From positions 186,001-250,000 of the forward strand of contig NZ_QAOF01000001.1 of assembly GCF_003050745.1 (NCBI RefSeq): a stretch of DNA of 64,000 nucleotides. Reading direction: 5' to 3'. Positions 1 through 8,940 of the stretch are shown here, one piece after another (the first letter of the stretch is position 1; each line of letters begins with the position of its first letter). Below the pieces are notes generated by a model. It saw only the letters and a program-made list of their open reading frames with translations, was not told the origin of the DNA and made no database searches. The position numbers were made by a program, and so were the translations under genes. This stretch comes from Sphingomonas sp. PP-CE-3G-477. Its GTDB lineage: Bacteria > Pseudomonadota > Alphaproteobacteria > Sphingomonadales > Sphingomonadaceae.

Positions 1-630
1 TTGGATGTTCACGCCGATATTCTTGACGAAGCTGCGGGTGACTTCGGCGACGCGCACCTGCAGGTTGACCTGCAACGGCGTCGCGGTTTTCAGGCGCGAC
101 AGCACCTTGGTCGATTCGCCGACGAACGCCTGCACCAGCCGCTCGGCTTCAGCGGCATCCTCGGGCGCCGCAACCGTTCCCGTCAGGAGGATCAGTCCGT
201 TCATCGGCGTCGCGATGACCTGGGCCTCGGGCATCGCCAGGCCCAGCATCTGCTGGACCGAGTCGAGGTTGTTGCCGACGCGGACGGTGGCCGAATACAC
301 GACGGCACCACCTCTTGCGGTGGCCGAGATCGTCGTCTCGCCGGTCTTCTTGCCGAACACGTAGAGCTGGGTTGGCGACCGCACTTGGACATCGGCGATC
401 GCGTCGTCGGCGACGAACAGGTCGGTCATCGGCTGCGCCAGCGTCACCAGCCGGCCACGGCCGGTGTTGACCTGCACGATCGGCGAGCCGGCTGCCGCTG
501 TGGTCGCCCTGCCGCGCTGCGCGAGGGCAGGGACGTACGGTGCTGCCGTCGCTGCGACCAGGGCGACCGCGAGCGGCCAACCGAGCGGTTTGCCGATCCG
601 CGTCGCGAGGAGAGTGGTTGCAATACGCAT
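1..630 (-). CDS. cpaC: CpaC/RcpA secretin of the Flp/Tad pilus (N-terminal part)
   Basis: Outer-membrane secretin subunit through which the Flp/Tad pilus leaves the cell. Only the first 210 residues lie in the window; the C-terminal pore domain is beyond base 1. Visible are a hydrophobic export signal (about residues 14-38, ending near APALAQ), a secretin N-terminal domain (LYVFGKKTGETTI, about residues 90-102) and a BON-like domain (MNGLILTGTVAAPEDA). The frame then runs into the start of the secretin domain (RVAEVTRSFVKNIGVN). The ATG starts 1 nt after the cpaB stop, so the two are translationally linked. The identity follows from the sequence and from the cpaA-cpaB-cpaC order. The gene is partial only because of the window edge. 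Confidence 0.9.
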   Translation of the reverse strand, partial: MRIATTLLATRIGKPLGWPLAVALVAATAAPYVPALAQRGRATTAAAGSPIVQVNTGRGRLVTLAQPMTDLFVADDAIADVQVRSPTQLYVFGKKTGETTISATARGGAVVYSATVRVGNNLDSVQQMLGLAMPEAQVIATPMNGLILLTGTVAAPEDAAEAERLVQAFVGESTKVLSRLKTATPLQVNLQVRVAEVTRSFVKNIGVNIQ

Positions 631-631
631 C

Positions 632-1672
632 TTAATTCTTCCCCCCGACCGGAACGACGGTCAATGCGTTGCCGCGGGCGACCCGCACCACCGGTCCCTG
701 GACGGCAACCGCGCCGCCAGCGGATGGCGCGACCGGCACGCCCTGCATCGACCGGCCGCTCATCCCGCCACCCTGAGCCTCCTTGCCGGGCACGCTGCTG
801 CGCTGATAGCGCGAGACGTCCGCCCCGGTCTGGTAGGTAGAGGCGCCGGCCGAGGGCTGGCTCGCGAGCCGAACCATCATCGCCTTTTCCGCCTTGGGAT
901 CGTTGCCATCCGGCACCTTGACGGCACCCGAGGCGATTGCTTCCTCCAGTTCGGCCGAATTGTCCGCGATCGAGCGCAGCGACAGCGACAGCGTTCCCAG
1001 CGTCTGCGCGACCGCAACCTGCTCCGCCATCTTCGGCGTCGCCTCGATCGTCACGTTGGAGAAGGTCTGGACCTTGGTCTTGCCGTCCTCGCCGACGAGG
1101 TTGTCGGTCCGCTGGTCGGTGGCGAGCACGCGGATGTTGCGCATGATCGTCTCGGAGACCTTCAACGGCTGGCCGTCGCCGCCACCGGCGACCGTCTGGG
1201 TCAGGACCAGGTCGATCCGGTCACCCGGAAACACGAAGCCCGCGACCGCAGCCTGCGCCGACACCGGGACGGTCACCGCCCGCATGCCCGGTCCGAGGGC
1301 CGCCGCCAGGAACCCGCGATCGCCGGGCTTCACCAGCGAGCCTTGGGTCACCGGCTGCCCGGCGGTGATGATGCTCCGCACCACCGTGCCCTGCAGCGAC
1401 TGGAGGTTGGTCTTGTCCTTGAGATAATAGGCGTTGTCGACCAGTTCCTTGGGCCAGGGCTGATATTTCAGCGCGGTCGCGTCGAGGATCGTGCCGACCG
1501 GCAGCGAACGTGTCGCGACGAGAACTTCGGGACCATCGATGACGGGCGCGGCGACGACTACGGCACCGGCTTGCGGTGCAGAACTCCCGGCGATGAGCGT
1601 CCTGGCAAAGAATGCTGTGATGGCTGCAACTATCAGCGCGCCAACCAGCAAAATTATCTTGCGACTATCCAT
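632..1672 (-). CDS. cpaB: CpaB/RcpC pilus assembly protein
   Basis: Periplasmic or inner-membrane-anchored assembly factor of the Flp/Tad pilus, thought to work with the CpaC secretin. The protein is 346 residues, typical of the family. It opens with one N-terminal membrane segment (KIILLVGALIVAAITAFFA, residues 5-23). A SAF-like domain follows (EVLVATRSLPVGTILDATAL, residues 50-69). The RcpC-type central domain carries the conserved FPGDRIDLVLTQ. The C-terminus is low-complexity and rich in Gly and Ser. It lies between cpaA and cpaC in the expected order, 49 nt after cpaA and 1 nt before cpaC, so one transcript is likely. Confidence 0.93.
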   Translation of the reverse strand: MDSRKIILLVGALIVAAITAFFARTLIAGSSAPQAGAVVVAAPVIDGPEVLVATRSLPVGTILDATALKYQPWPKELVDNAYYLKDKTNLQSLQGTVVRSIITAGQPVTQGSLVKPGDRGFLAAALGPGMRAVTVPVSAQAAVAGFVFPGDRIDLVLTQTVAGGGDGQPLKVSETIMRNIRVLATDQRTDNLVGEDGKTKVQTFSNVTIEATPKMAEQVAVAQTLGTLSLSLRSIADNSAELEEAIASGAVKVPDGNDPKAEKAMMVRLASQPSAGASTYQTGADVSRYQRSSVPGKEAQGGGMSGRSMQGVPVAPSAGGAVAVQGPVVRVARGNALTVVPVGGKN

Positions 1673-1721
1673 GACTACATCGTGCCTTTCAGGCGCCGGG
1701 AGTGTGTTCTGACATTAATCA

Positions 1722-2195
1722 TCACTGAAACTGGTTAAGGAGTGGTTCGCGGATCGCAAGAAGCCCGGCGAATGCTATCGCTACGCCGTATGGAACTTCG
1801 ATCTGTCCTGAGTTTTTCTTGATTCTGCGTTCGATCATCATCACGATGGTGACGACGCCACCAGCGATCGACATCACCATCAGCATCGACAGGAACGCCG
1901 GGAACGGCAGCCACAGCGCCAACGCGACGATCAGTTTCACGTCGCCGCCACCCATCATCCCGAAATGGAACGCGACCAGGAATACCGCGAGCACGGCCAG
2001 TGCGCAGCCGACCTGCATTGCCATGTCCGGCCAGAGGTCCAGCCCGTTGGCGTACCACCAGACGGGTGCCAGCAGCGCGATCACCGCGTTCTTCCAATTG
2101 GCGATCTCGCGCGTCCGCGCGTCCTGGATCCCGGCGGAAACCAGCAGGCCACCGAGCATCACGATCAAAATTGGAAGAGCAATGTTCCACCCCAT
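1722..2195 (-). CDS. cpaA: Prepilin peptidase CpaA (A24 aspartic protease family)
   Basis: Membrane aspartic protease that would cleave the Flp pilin leader. The protein is 157 residues and consists almost entirely of hydrophobic segments. The two family aspartate motifs are present: QDARTREIANW (about residues 24-34) after the first helix, and GMMGGGDVKL, the GxGD site, about residues 84-93. It is the first gene of the cpaABC run. No Flp pilin gene precedes it: a divergent hydrolase starts only 19 bp upstream, so the pilin must be elsewhere and the shared promoter space is very short. Confidence 0.9.
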   Translation of the reverse strand: MGWNIALPILIVMLGGLLVSAGIQDARTREIANWKNAVIALLAPVWWYANGLDLWPDMAMQVGCALAVLAVFLVAFHFGMMGGGDVKLIVALALWLPFPAFLSMLMVMSIAGGVVTIVMMIERRIKKNSGQIEVPYGVAIAFAGLLAIREPLLNQFQ

Positions 2196-2214
2196 CGGCT
2201 AGGTCCTAACGGAG

Positions 2215-3219
2215 ATGGCTTTCGAAAAAGTAACCGTCCCCGGTAATTTCCTTCCCAATTCCGGGACCTTCGCCGGGCTGGATGCCCTCCAGGCCGTGCG
2301 TCGTGCGATTCCCGCCGATGCACGCGTGGGATGGTGGACGGCACCCGATGGCTGGAAGCTGCGACGTTTCGACTGGCTCGCGGCCAGCCCGCGTGGGCGC
2401 CTGTTGTTCCAGACCGGTCGCGGCGATATCTTCGAGAAATATCTGGAGACGCTCGCATATTTCCACGCAGGCGGTTGGTCCGTCACTGCGTTCGACTGGC
2501 GCGGGCAGGGTGGTTCGGGGCGGCTGTCGGCGGATCCCCATGTCGGCCATGCGAGCGATTACGGCGTGTTCGACTCGGATCTCGCGGCGTTCTGGGCGGA
2601 CTGGATCGCGGACGGTGATCTGCCCAGCGTCGTACTGGGCCATTCGATGGGCGGGATGATGGTCATGCGCGCGCTCGCGAATCGCGCGATCCGTCCCGAT
2701 GCAGCGATCCTCGTCGCGCCGATGATCGGGTTGAAAGCGCCGCTAGGCGCGGCGTTCAGTGGTACCGTTGCACGGTGGATGGCGAAACACGGCGACCCGG
2801 CTCGCGCGGCCTGGCGTAACAACGAACGCCCCGGCTCGGCCGCATCGCGGCAAACGCTGCTGACGCACGACGTCGACCGCTACGCCGACGAGGGTTGGTG
2901 GCAGCGGCAACATCCCGAGCTGGTGCTCGGCCCGCCAAGCTGGGCATGGCTCGCGCAGGGGTTCGCGGGCGCCGCCGCACTTGCCGTCGATCCGCGGATC
3001 GAGTCGGTCGACACGCCGGTGCTGATGCTCGTCGCCGAGGCCGACAAGCTGGTCGATCCTCCCGCGGCGCTTCGGCTCGCGGCGCGGTTGCCGGACGCAC
3101 AAGTCGTTCGCTTCGGTCCGGAATCCGCGCACGAGATTCTCCGCGAGGCAGATCCGGTGCGCAACCGCGCGTTGTCGGCGATTAATGCGTTCCTGGCCGC
3201 GTGCGTGCCGTCGCAGTGA
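2215..3219 (+). CDS. Alpha/beta hydrolase, lysophospholipase-like (S33 / hydrolase_4 type)
   Basis: Predicted serine hydrolase of the lysophospholipase / monoacylglycerol-lipase type, 334 residues, cytoplasmic (no signal peptide). Landmarks are the oxyanion region FDWRGQGGSGR (about residues 94-104), the nucleophile elbow GHSMGG (about residues 142-147), a late Asp in LMLVAEADKLVD and a C-terminal His in ESAHEIL, which completes the triad. The chosen ATG follows GGAG directly, which is too close for a good Shine-Dalgarno, so a slightly later start is possible. Its stop overlaps the GTG of the next gene (GTGA), suggesting coupled translation with the FAD oxidoreductase. The substrate is not evident. 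Confidence 0.85.
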   Translation: MAFEKVTVPGNFLPNSGTFAGLDALQAVRRAIPADARVGWWTAPDGWKLRRFDWLAASPRGRLLFQTGRGDIFEKYLETLAYFHAGGWSVTAFDWRGQGGSGRLSADPHVGHASDYGVFDSDLAAFWADWIADGDLPSVVLGHSMGGMMVMRALANRAIRPDAAILVAPMIGLKAPLGAAFSGTVARWMAKHGDPARAAWRNNERPGSAASRQTLLTHDVDRYADEGWWQRQHPELVLGPPSWAWLAQGFAGAAALAVDPRIESVDTPVLMLVAEADKLVDPPAALRLAARLPDAQVVRFGPESAHEILREADPVRNRALSAINAFLAACVPSQ

Positions 3220-4307
3220 CGGCGTCCGTGTACGATATCGCGATCGTCGGTGCCGGCATGGCGGGCACCAGCCTCGCTGCGGCGATCGGATCGCAGGCGC
3301 GCACGCTCGTGCTCGAAGCCGAGGATGCGCCCGGCTATCATGCGACCGGGCGTTCGGCGGCATTCTGGTCGGAAACCTATGGCGGCCCCGGTATTCAGCC
3401 GCTTACCACCGCGTCGGGCCCGGTCCTCCAGGCCGGCGGGCATCTGGCACCGCTCGGCTCGCTGCATATCGGTCGCGCCGAAGACGAGCCCGCGATGGAC
3501 GCGTTTCTCGCCGAATTCGCCGGCAGCGACGTCATCCTCGACCGCGTCGATCCGGCCGCGTTCATCCCCGGCCTCCGCTCCGCATGGACGCTGGGCGTGC
3601 AGGAGGCGAGCTGCGCGTATATCGACGTGGCCGGACTGCACGCCGACGGTATCGCCCTGGCCCGGCGGGCAGGCGTGGACTTCGTCACCGATGCCGCGTT
3701 GGTGAGCGCAACGCGTGCGGATGGCGTCTGGACGATCGAGACGAAGGCGGGCGCCTTCCGTGCGCGCGCACTCGTCAACGCGGCGGGCGCTTGGGCCGAC
3801 GCGGTTGCGATCCGCGCCGGCGTCCGTCCGTTGGGACTGCAAGCCTATCGCCGGACGATGGCGCAACTTCGCACCGATCCCGGCGCGCCGGCGGGCTTGC
3901 CGCACGTCGCGGACATTGCGGGCCGCTTCTATTTCAAGCCTGAGGCCGGTGGCCGTCTATGGCTCAGCCCGCACGATGAAACTGCGACCGACCCGTGCGA
4001 CGCGGCGCCCGAGGAGATCGACATCGCGATTGCGGTCGACCGGTTCGAGCAGGTCGTCGACTGGCGTGTCGCTGCGGTCGAACGAAGCTGGGCGGGGCTG
4101 CGCACGTTCGCGCCCGATCGCCTGCCGATCTATGGCTTCGACGTCCGTATGCCTGGCTTTTTCTGGTGCGCGGGGCAGGGCGGCTTCGGGATACAGACCG
4201 CACCCGCCGCAGCAATGCTCGCGGCCGGTCTCTTGCTCGATACTCCGCCCGATCAAGCTATCGCGGCCATCGATTCCGCTCGCTATTCGCCGAGTCGTTT
4301 CCGCTAA
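3216..4307 (+). CDS. FAD-dependent oxidoreductase of the DAO family (D-amino-acid dehydrogenase-like)
   Basis: Flavin enzyme of the glycine / D-amino-acid oxidase family, about 363 residues. The N-terminal dinucleotide-binding motif is YDIAIVGAGMAGTSLAAAI, followed by LVLEAEDAPGYHATGRSAAFW, a signature seen in DauA-like D-arginine dehydrogenases. Near the C-terminus is FFWCAGQGGFGIQTAPAAA, the second FAD-contact region. A GTG at 3201 would give five more residues. The GTG at 3216 is preferred because it forms a 4-nt GTGA overlap with the upstream hydrolase stop. The exact substrate is unknown; a D-amino acid is the family-based guess. Confidence 0.85.
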   Translation: MTASVYDIAIVGAGMAGTSLAAAIGSQARTLVLEAEDAPGYHATGRSAAFWSETYGGPGIQPLTTASGPVLQAGGHLAPLGSLHIGRAEDEPAMDAFLAEFAGSDVILDRVDPAAFIPGLRSAWTLGVQEASCAYIDVAGLHADGIALARRAGVDFVTDAALVSATRADGVWTIETKAGAFRARALVNAAGAWADAVAIRAGVRPLGLQAYRRTMAQLRTDPGAPAGLPHVADIAGRFYFKPEAGGRLWLSPHDETATDPCDAAPEEIDIAIAVDRFEQVVDWRVAAVERSWAGLRTFAPDRLPIYGFDVRMPGFFWCAGQGGFGIQTAPAAAMLAAGLLLDTPPDQAIAAIDSARYSPSRFR

Positions 4308-4590
4308 ACGGGCAAGAACAGCATCAAAGCGAGTGCCGCGGATACAAAGCGATCCGGATGTTTGTGCGATTTTGACTACCAAATCGGTAGATGAATCCGG
4401 CGCTGGACTGGATAATTTCCCGCGCAAGCTTCGCGCAAATGAACAGCAATGAACTAGTCGGCAAAACTAGAAAAATGTTAGTTTTCGTTCGTGGTTAACG
4501 CTTCATAACCATGACCTCATCTTAGGCGATGTCGTCGGGATGCCAAGGCAACGACGAAGTTGGTTTGGCTGTAGTGGTGGTGGAAGCACA

Positions 4591-5196
4591 ATGGACAAGC
4601 TTTTCGTGGGAAGTGCCGTCTCGACGATCAGCGCGCGCGGCGAACTGGTGCTTCCGGAGCAATTCTGCATCGCGATACAGTCACGCGGCGCTCGCGAGGA
4701 TCTGTTCATCGGTTTTTACGCCGACGATCCCTGCATGCTCGTCTATGACGGCACGAGCGTCGTCGATCAGCACCGCGAACTCGCTGCGAACTGGGAAAGC
4801 GGTGCGCGCGATACGCTGCTGCGAAGGCGCCTCGGCTTCGTCGCGCCCGCGCAGATGGACGGCAAGGGGCGGATCGCGATCGCGTCGTGGATGCGCGCGC
4901 GCCGCGGCGTCCGGCAGCGCGCGCTGCTGGTCGGCATGGGGCATCATTTCGAAGTCTGGAATCTCGATCAGGTGCTCGAACAGGGGCCGGGCGACCTGAT
5001 CGTGCTGGCCGCATTGCATCTCGATACATCGATCATCAAGGAGGATCATCATGAACCTGCTCTGTCACGCCTCGGGGCACGTCGCCGCGCCGCTCGTTCT
5101 GGAAAATCAGGGGTTCCTGTTCAGCCGCTGCCAGCGGTGCCGGCACGACCTGATCCGCTCCGTCCGATCGTCAGCAGGGTCGTCGGAAGTCGATAG
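4591..5196 (+). CDS. Orphan MraZ-like (AbrB-fold) protein with C-terminal extension
   Basis: Resembles MraZ, the double AbrB-fold DNA-binding repressor of the division/cell-wall cluster. The first repeat contains TISARGELVLPEQF (residues 12-25). The second contains MDGKGRIAIASWMRA (89-103) and then VGMGHHFEVWN (114-124), the most MraZ-like stretch. There is no rsmH, ftsL or ftsI downstream, so this is not the canonical dcw-cluster mraZ. The ATG at 4591 is chosen over in-frame upstream codons because a GGTGGTGGA purine run precedes it. The fold ends near residue 150, but the frame continues about 50 residues inside the next gene, reaching 201 residues against roughly 150 for usual MraZ. Confidence 0.7.
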   Translation: MDKLFVGSAVSTISARGELVLPEQFCIAIQSRGAREDLFIGFYADDPCMLVYDGTSVVDQHRELAANWESGARDTLLRRRLGFVAPAQMDGKGRIAIASWMRARRGVRQRALLVGMGHHFEVWNLDQVLEQGPGDLIVLAALHLDTSIIKEDHHEPALSRLGARRRAARSGKSGVPVQPLPAVPARPDPLRPIVSRVVGSR

Positions 5197-5572
5197 CTGG
5201 ACAGGGGTTCCGGAGGGCCTGCGCGTGGCGTGGCGCTCAGCCGATGTGTCCGCGTTCGACCAGCCGTCTTGGTTGCAGCGATCGTGGGAACGGGTGCGGG
5301 ATCGCGGCCATCAGTCGAGCGTCGCGGTCACCGATGGGGCACAGGTCGCGCTGGCGATCGTTGGCTGGCACGTCACCGACGCGATACGGCGTGCAAAGGC
5401 AACGACGCTCGCCGCCTATCGTTCAGGCCGACAGGTCATCCGCCTGCCACGCCCGGTGCCACGCCCACCGCATGCCGGCATCGTCATCATCAACCTGACG
5501 ATGAACCGCGATCCGTACGCGCGTGACGCCGTTCACACCGATACGCAGTTCGGCGACATGGTCGGCGCGTAA
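5051..5572 (+). CDS. Hypothetical protein with N-terminal Cys/His cluster (zinc-ribbon-like)
   Basis: Protein of 173 residues with no function I can assign. The first 35 residues hold C5, H6 and H10, then C27-x2-C30 in SRCQRCRHDLIRS. This spacing looks like a small metal-binding ribbon of the type seen in DUF1660-like proteins. The rest is Arg-rich, has a short helical stretch (VTDAIRRAKATTLAAYRSG) and ends acidic. An excellent Shine-Dalgarno (AAGGAGGA at 5038-5045) stands just before the ATG, so the start is firm although it lies 146 nt inside the preceding frame. It probably forms an operon with the MraZ-like gene. Confidence 0.65.
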   Translation: MNLLCHASGHVAAPLVLENQGFLFSRCQRCRHDLIRSVRSSAGSSEVDSWTGVPEGLRVAWRSADVSAFDQPSWLQRSWERVRDRGHQSSVAVTDGAQVALAIVGWHVTDAIRRAKATTLAAYRSGRQVIRLPRPVPRPPHAGIVIINLTMNRDPYARDAVHTDTQFGDMVGA

Positions 5573-5583
5573 GACGGAACATG

Positions 5584-5685
5584 CGTCCCCGGCGGAGGTC
5601 GGGGCCCAGTCGGGATACGGCGCTAAGGGAGGGCGACGCGCCGTGGCCTCCACATCCTGCTGGGCCCCAACCTGCGCCGGGGACG
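5584..5685. repeat. Imperfect palindromic intergenic element, family A copy 1
   Basis: Two 26-nt arms (5584-5609 and 5660-5685) are inverted complements with two mismatches, enclosing about 50 nt. The arm core GGGGCCCAG recurs in the element at 22466-22571. It sits between the convergent ends of the Cys-pair gene and rnhA, so it could also end transcription. It has no coding potential and no transposase. Confidence 0.75.
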
Positions 5686-5696
5686 TGCCGAATGAG

Positions 5697-6161
5697 CTAG
5701 CGTCGCCCGGCAGTCACCGCGGCATCGCTCGCGAGCTTGTCGGCGCGCTCGTTCTCCGGGTGGCCCGCGTGACCCTTCACCCACTGCCACTCGATCTTGT
5801 GCCGCGCGACCGCCGCCAGCAGCGCGTGCCACAGTTCGGCGTTCTTCACCGGCTTCTTGTCGGCGGTCTTCCAGCCGTTGCGCTGCCAGCCCTTCACCCA
5901 CTTGGTGAGGCCGTCCATCACGTATTTGCTGTCGGTGTACAGCGTCACCGCGCACGGCCGGGTCAGCGCGTTGAGCGCCTCGATCGCCGCGGTCATCTCC
6001 ATCCGATTGTTGGTCGTCGGCGTCTCGCCGCCCGACAATTCCTTCTCGTGCGCGCCCATGCGGATCACCGCCCCCCAGCCGCCTGGGCCAGGATTGCCCT
6101 TGCACGCGCCGTCGGTGAAGATCTCGACCTTGGTGATGGAAACGGGAGCTTCGTCAGTCAT
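5697..6161 (-). CDS. rnhA: Ribonuclease HI
   Basis: Endonuclease that removes the RNA strand of RNA/DNA hybrids. The protein is 154 residues, the standard length. All acidic catalytic residues are present: Asp in [15 protein letters not shown], Glu in [13 protein letters not shown], Asp in [12 protein letters not shown], and His/Asp in [15 protein letters not shown]. The start MTDEAPVS at 6161 overlaps the thrB stop by 4 nt (ATGA), which decides it over longer in-frame starts. It is the last gene of an ispH-thrB-rnhA minus-strand run. Confidence 0.96.
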   Translation of the reverse strand: MTDEAPVSITKVEIFTDGACKGNPGPGGWGAVIRMGAHEKELSGGETPTTNNRMEMTAAIEALNALTRPCAVTLYTDSKYVMDGLTKWVKGWQRNGWKTADKKPVKNAELWHALLAAVARHKIEWQWVKGHAGHPENERADKLASDAAVTAGRR

Positions 6162-7108
6162 GCGAATAGATCGTCCTTGCGATACGCCTCGAACCGCCGC
6201 CAGTACGCCAGCGGATCCTTTCGCGTCACCAGCGCATCCGCCGGCGTATTGAGCCAGTCCCACGCGCGCGTCGCCAGAAAGCGGAGACACGCCCCCTGCG
6301 CCAGCACGGGCAGCGCGGCGCGCTCGGCGGCCGACAGCGGATGCCGATCGACATAGCCCGCGACCAGCGCCTTGCCGACCGCCGCATCATAATTCTCGCC
6401 CTGTGCATCGAACGCCCAGGCGCTGTGCATGATCGCCAGATCATACGCGCGGACGTCGGTGCACGCGAAATAGAAGTCGATCAGCCCGGTCACCCGGTCG
6501 CCGAGCATCAGCACGTTGTCGGGAAACAGATCGGCATGAACCACGCTGCGAGGCAGGTCGGCCGGCCACGCCGCGACCACCGCATCCGCCGCCGCGCACA
6601 CCGTATCGAAGAACCCCGGCTCGATCGCATCCAGATCGCGGCCGCATTTGTTGAGCAACGCGTGCCACCCATCCGGGCCCAGCGTGTTGGCCCGTTCCTG
6701 CATGAACCCCGCAAGGCTGACGTGCATCGACCCCATCGCCGCACCGGCCGCGCGGGCCTGCGCCTCGGTCGGATGCGACACGGACACCCCGGTCAGGAAC
6801 TCGATCAGGCACGCCGGGCGCCCGCAAAGTTCGTGGATCAGCGCACCGCTGCGATCGGGCAGCGCGCGCGGCACCGGGTTCCCGTCGATCGCGAGATGAT
6901 CGAGCATCGCCATGAAGAACGGCAGGTCGTCCGCCGACACGCGCTTTTCGTACAGCGTCAGGATGAACCGCCCGGCCGTCGTATCGACCAGGTAGTTGCT
7001 GTTCTCGACCCCCTCGGCAATGCCCTTTGCAGAGACCAGTTCGCCGTGATCGAACTTGGCGAGGAACGCGCCCAGCGCCTCCGCCGACACCTGCGTATAG
7101 ACCGCCAT
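6158..7108 (-). CDS. thrB: Homoserine kinase, aminoglycoside-phosphotransferase type
   Basis: Phosphorylates homoserine in threonine biosynthesis. This is the APH-fold ThrB common in alphaproteobacteria rather than the GHMP type. It has 316 residues, opening [20 protein letters not shown]. The kinase loop [13 protein letters not shown] (HxDxxxxN) and the metal motif [10 protein letters not shown] are intact. An early substrate-site stretch, [15 protein letters not shown], matches the ThrB subfamily. It begins 1 nt after the ispH stop and overlaps rnhA by 4 nt, so ispH-thrB-rnhA look co-transcribed. Confidence 0.94.
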   Translation of the reverse strand: MAVYTQVSAEALGAFLAKFDHGELVSAKGIAEGVENSNYLVDTTAGRFILTLYEKRVSADDLPFFMAMLDHLAIDGNPVPRALPDRSGALIHELCGRPACLIEFLTGVSVSHPTEAQARAAGAAMGSMHVSLAGFMQERANTLGPDGWHALLNKCGRDLDAIEPGFFDTVCAAADAVVAAWPADLPRSVVHADLFPDNVLMLGDRVTGLIDFYFACTDVRAYDLAIMHSAWAFDAQGENYDAAVGKALVAGYVDRHPLSAAERAALPVLAQGACLRFLATRAWDWLNTPADALVTRKDPLAYWRRFEAYRKDDLFA

Positions 7109-7109
7109 G

Positions 7110-8066
7110 CTAGGCGGCCGCCTCCAGTCCGCGTGGCAGCTTGAACGCGATCGTCTCGCGGTTCGTCTCGACCTCGCGCTCCGTCACCGTGAAGCGCTCC
7201 GACAGCCGGTCGACCAGTTCGCGGACCAGCAATTCGGGTGCCGACGCGCCAGCCGTGATCCCCAGCGTGCCGACGCCCGCGAGGAAATCCCAGTCGAGTT
7301 CGCTCGCGCGCTGGATCAGCATCGCCGGCGTGCCCTCGCGCTCGGCGACCTCGACCAGCCGCACCGAGTTGGACGAGTTCGGCGCGCCGATCACCAGCAC
7401 CGCATCGACGCTGTGCGCGATTGCCTTCACCGCGGTCTGGCGGTTCGAGGTGGCGTAGCAGATGTCCTCACCGCGCGGCGGCAACATCTGAGGGAAGCGG
7501 CGCTGCAACGTCGCCACCACCGCGGCGGTATCGTCCACCGACAGCGTCGTCTGCGTCAGGAAGGCGAGGTTGGTATGATCGATCGGCATGAACACCTCGG
7601 CGTCCTCGACCGTCTCGATCAGCGACATCGCGCCTTCGGGAACCTGTCCGAACGTACCGATCACCTCGGGATGCCCGGCATGGCCGATGAACACGATATG
7701 CCGTCCGGCAGCCACCAGGCGCTCGGCCTGCCGGTGAACCTTCGACACCAGCGGGCACGTCGCGTCGAGATATTCGAGCCCGCGATTCTGCGCGTCGAGC
7801 GGCACCGATTTCGGCACGCCATGCGCCGAGAACACGACCGGTGCGCCATCCGGCACCTCGTTCAGTTCCTCGACGAAGATCGCGCCCTGCGCCTTCAGCG
7901 TGTCGACGACGAACTTGTTGTGGACGATCTCGTGGCGGACATAGACCGGCGCCCCGTGTTTCTCGATCGCCAGTTCGACGATCCGGATCGCGCGGTCGAC
8001 GCCAGCGCAAAAGCCTCGGGGTGCTGCGATCAACAGTTCGAGCGGCGGCTTGTCGATTGGGCTCAT
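7110..8066 (-). CDS. ispH: 4-hydroxy-3-methylbut-2-enyl diphosphate reductase (IspH/LytB)
   Basis: Last enzyme of the MEP isoprenoid pathway, an iron-sulfur reductase making IPP and DMAPP. The protein is 318 residues. The three cluster cysteines are visible in [25 protein letters not shown] and [12 protein letters not shown]. Other conserved blocks are [20 protein letters not shown] and IGAPNSSNS. It is the first gene of the ispH-thrB-rnhA run. Its 5' end overlaps only the untranslated lead of the divergent lipoprotein gene. Confidence 0.96.
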   Translation of the reverse strand: MSPIDKPPLELLIAAPRGFCAGVDRAIRIVELAIEKHGAPVYVRHEIVHNKFVVDTLKAQGAIFVEELNEVPDGAPVVFSAHGVPKSVPLDAQNRGLEYLDATCPLVSKVHRQAERLVAAGRHIVFIGHAGHPEVIGTFGQVPEGAMSLIETVEDAEVFMPIDHTNLAFLTQTTLSVDDTAAVVATLQRRFPQMLPPRGEDICYATSNRQTAVKAIAHSVDAVLVIGAPNSSNSVRLVEVAEREGTPAMLIQRASELDWDFLAGVGTLGITAGASAPELLVRELVDRLSERFTVTEREVETNRETIAFKLPRGLEAAA

Positions 8067-8187
8067 GATGCCTTGCCTCTACGCGATTGCTTGCCTGGAC
8101 GATAGCCGGTTCCTATGGTGCCCGCCGACCAGGGAGCGCGTGTCGTCGCGACGCTCTCAACGCTCGTTCGAGAAGGTAAGCGTTCCC

Positions 8188-8841
8188 GTGAAAGCCCCCA
8201 CCCTAGCCGTTTCCGCGTGTGCGATCCTTCTGAGTGCCAGTCTCTTGGGCGGATGCGCTACCAAGGGCGAAGTCGACGCGACCGGCGGTATCTCCGCGGT
8301 CCGTTCGGTTTGCCCGCCAGTAGCGATCCCAGCCGCCACCGGCGACATCACGCTGTTCAATCCGACCACCAGCCGGGACCAGTCGGCGATCGACGTCGCC
8401 GCGTTGATGACCAATGTCCGGTCGACCTGCGCCGACGCCACCGATCAGGTCGTCACCAGCGTCAGCTTCGACATTCGCGCCCGTCGCAACCGCACCGAGG
8501 GTGCACGCGACGTGACGTTGCCATACTTCATCACGGTGGTTCGCGGCGGCAGCGCGGTCGTCGCCAAGCGCGTCGGCCGTGTCGCGTTGCACTTCGATGC
8601 AGGCCAGGCGCTTGCCTCCGCTTCGGCGACCGCCTCCGCGACGGTCGCGCGTTCGGCGGCGACGCTGCCCGACGACGTCCGCGAAAAGCTCACGCGTAAG
8701 CGCAAGGCAGGCGATCAGGATGCTGCAGTCGATCCGCTGAGCACCCCGGAAGTCCGTCAGGCCGTCCTGCGGGCCAGCTTCGAGGCCTTGGTCGGGTTCC
8801 AGCTGACCGACGACCAGCTCAAGTACAACGCCACCCGCTAA
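8188..8841 (+). CDS. Predicted lipoprotein of unknown function
   Basis: Protein of 217 residues that opens VKAPTLAVSACAILLSASLL and then GGCATKGE, a clear lipoprotein signal with a lipobox ending L-G-G-C. The mature protein would be lipidated at that Cys. The body has a beta-rich stretch with few charges (TSVSFDIRARRN, LPYFITVVRGGSAVVAKRVG) and an Ala/Ser-rich segment (QALASASATASATVARSAA). The GTG start at 8188 is chosen because it places the signal at the N-terminus and follows an AGAAGG run at 8171-8176. Longer in-frame starts would bury the signal. I do not recognise the family; a cell-envelope role is inferred only from the lipobox. Confidence 0.75.
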   Translation: MKAPTLAVSACAILLSASLLGGCATKGEVDATGGISAVRSVCPPVAIPAATGDITLFNPTTSRDQSAIDVAALMTNVRSTCADATDQVVTSVSFDIRARRNRTEGARDVTLPYFITVVRGGSAVVAKRVGRVALHFDAGQALASASATASATVARSAATLPDDVREKLTRKRKAGDQDAAVDPLSTPEVRQAVLRASFEALVGFQLTDDQLKYNATR

Positions 8842-8847
8842 GACAAA

Positions 8848-8875
8848 TCGCCTCGACGTTTTACCGTCGAGGCGA
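8848..8875. terminator. Hairpin terminator between lipoprotein gene and dps
   Basis: An 11-bp perfect stem (TCGCCTCGACG with CGTCGAGGCGA) closes a 6-nt loop, 7 nt after the lipoprotein stop and upstream of the convergent dps end. No T-run follows, so it is either a weak intrinsic or a Rho-assisted terminator. Confidence 0.6.
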
Positions 8876-8940
8876 TCAAGCAGACTCGGTTAGAACGACG
8901 TTTCCCCTCTCCCGACGATATGCCGGAAGAGGAGCATCGC

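Noticed and set aside
464..1738. Long plus-strand frame across cpaB and cpaC
   Set aside because: Low-complexity Arg/His-rich translation opposite clear Tad pilus genes.
4495..4512. TTAAC and ATAACCAT half-sites upstream of the MraZ-like gene, considered as a CtrA box
   Set aside because: Spacing is 6 not 7 and the second half has a mismatch, so evidence is too weak.
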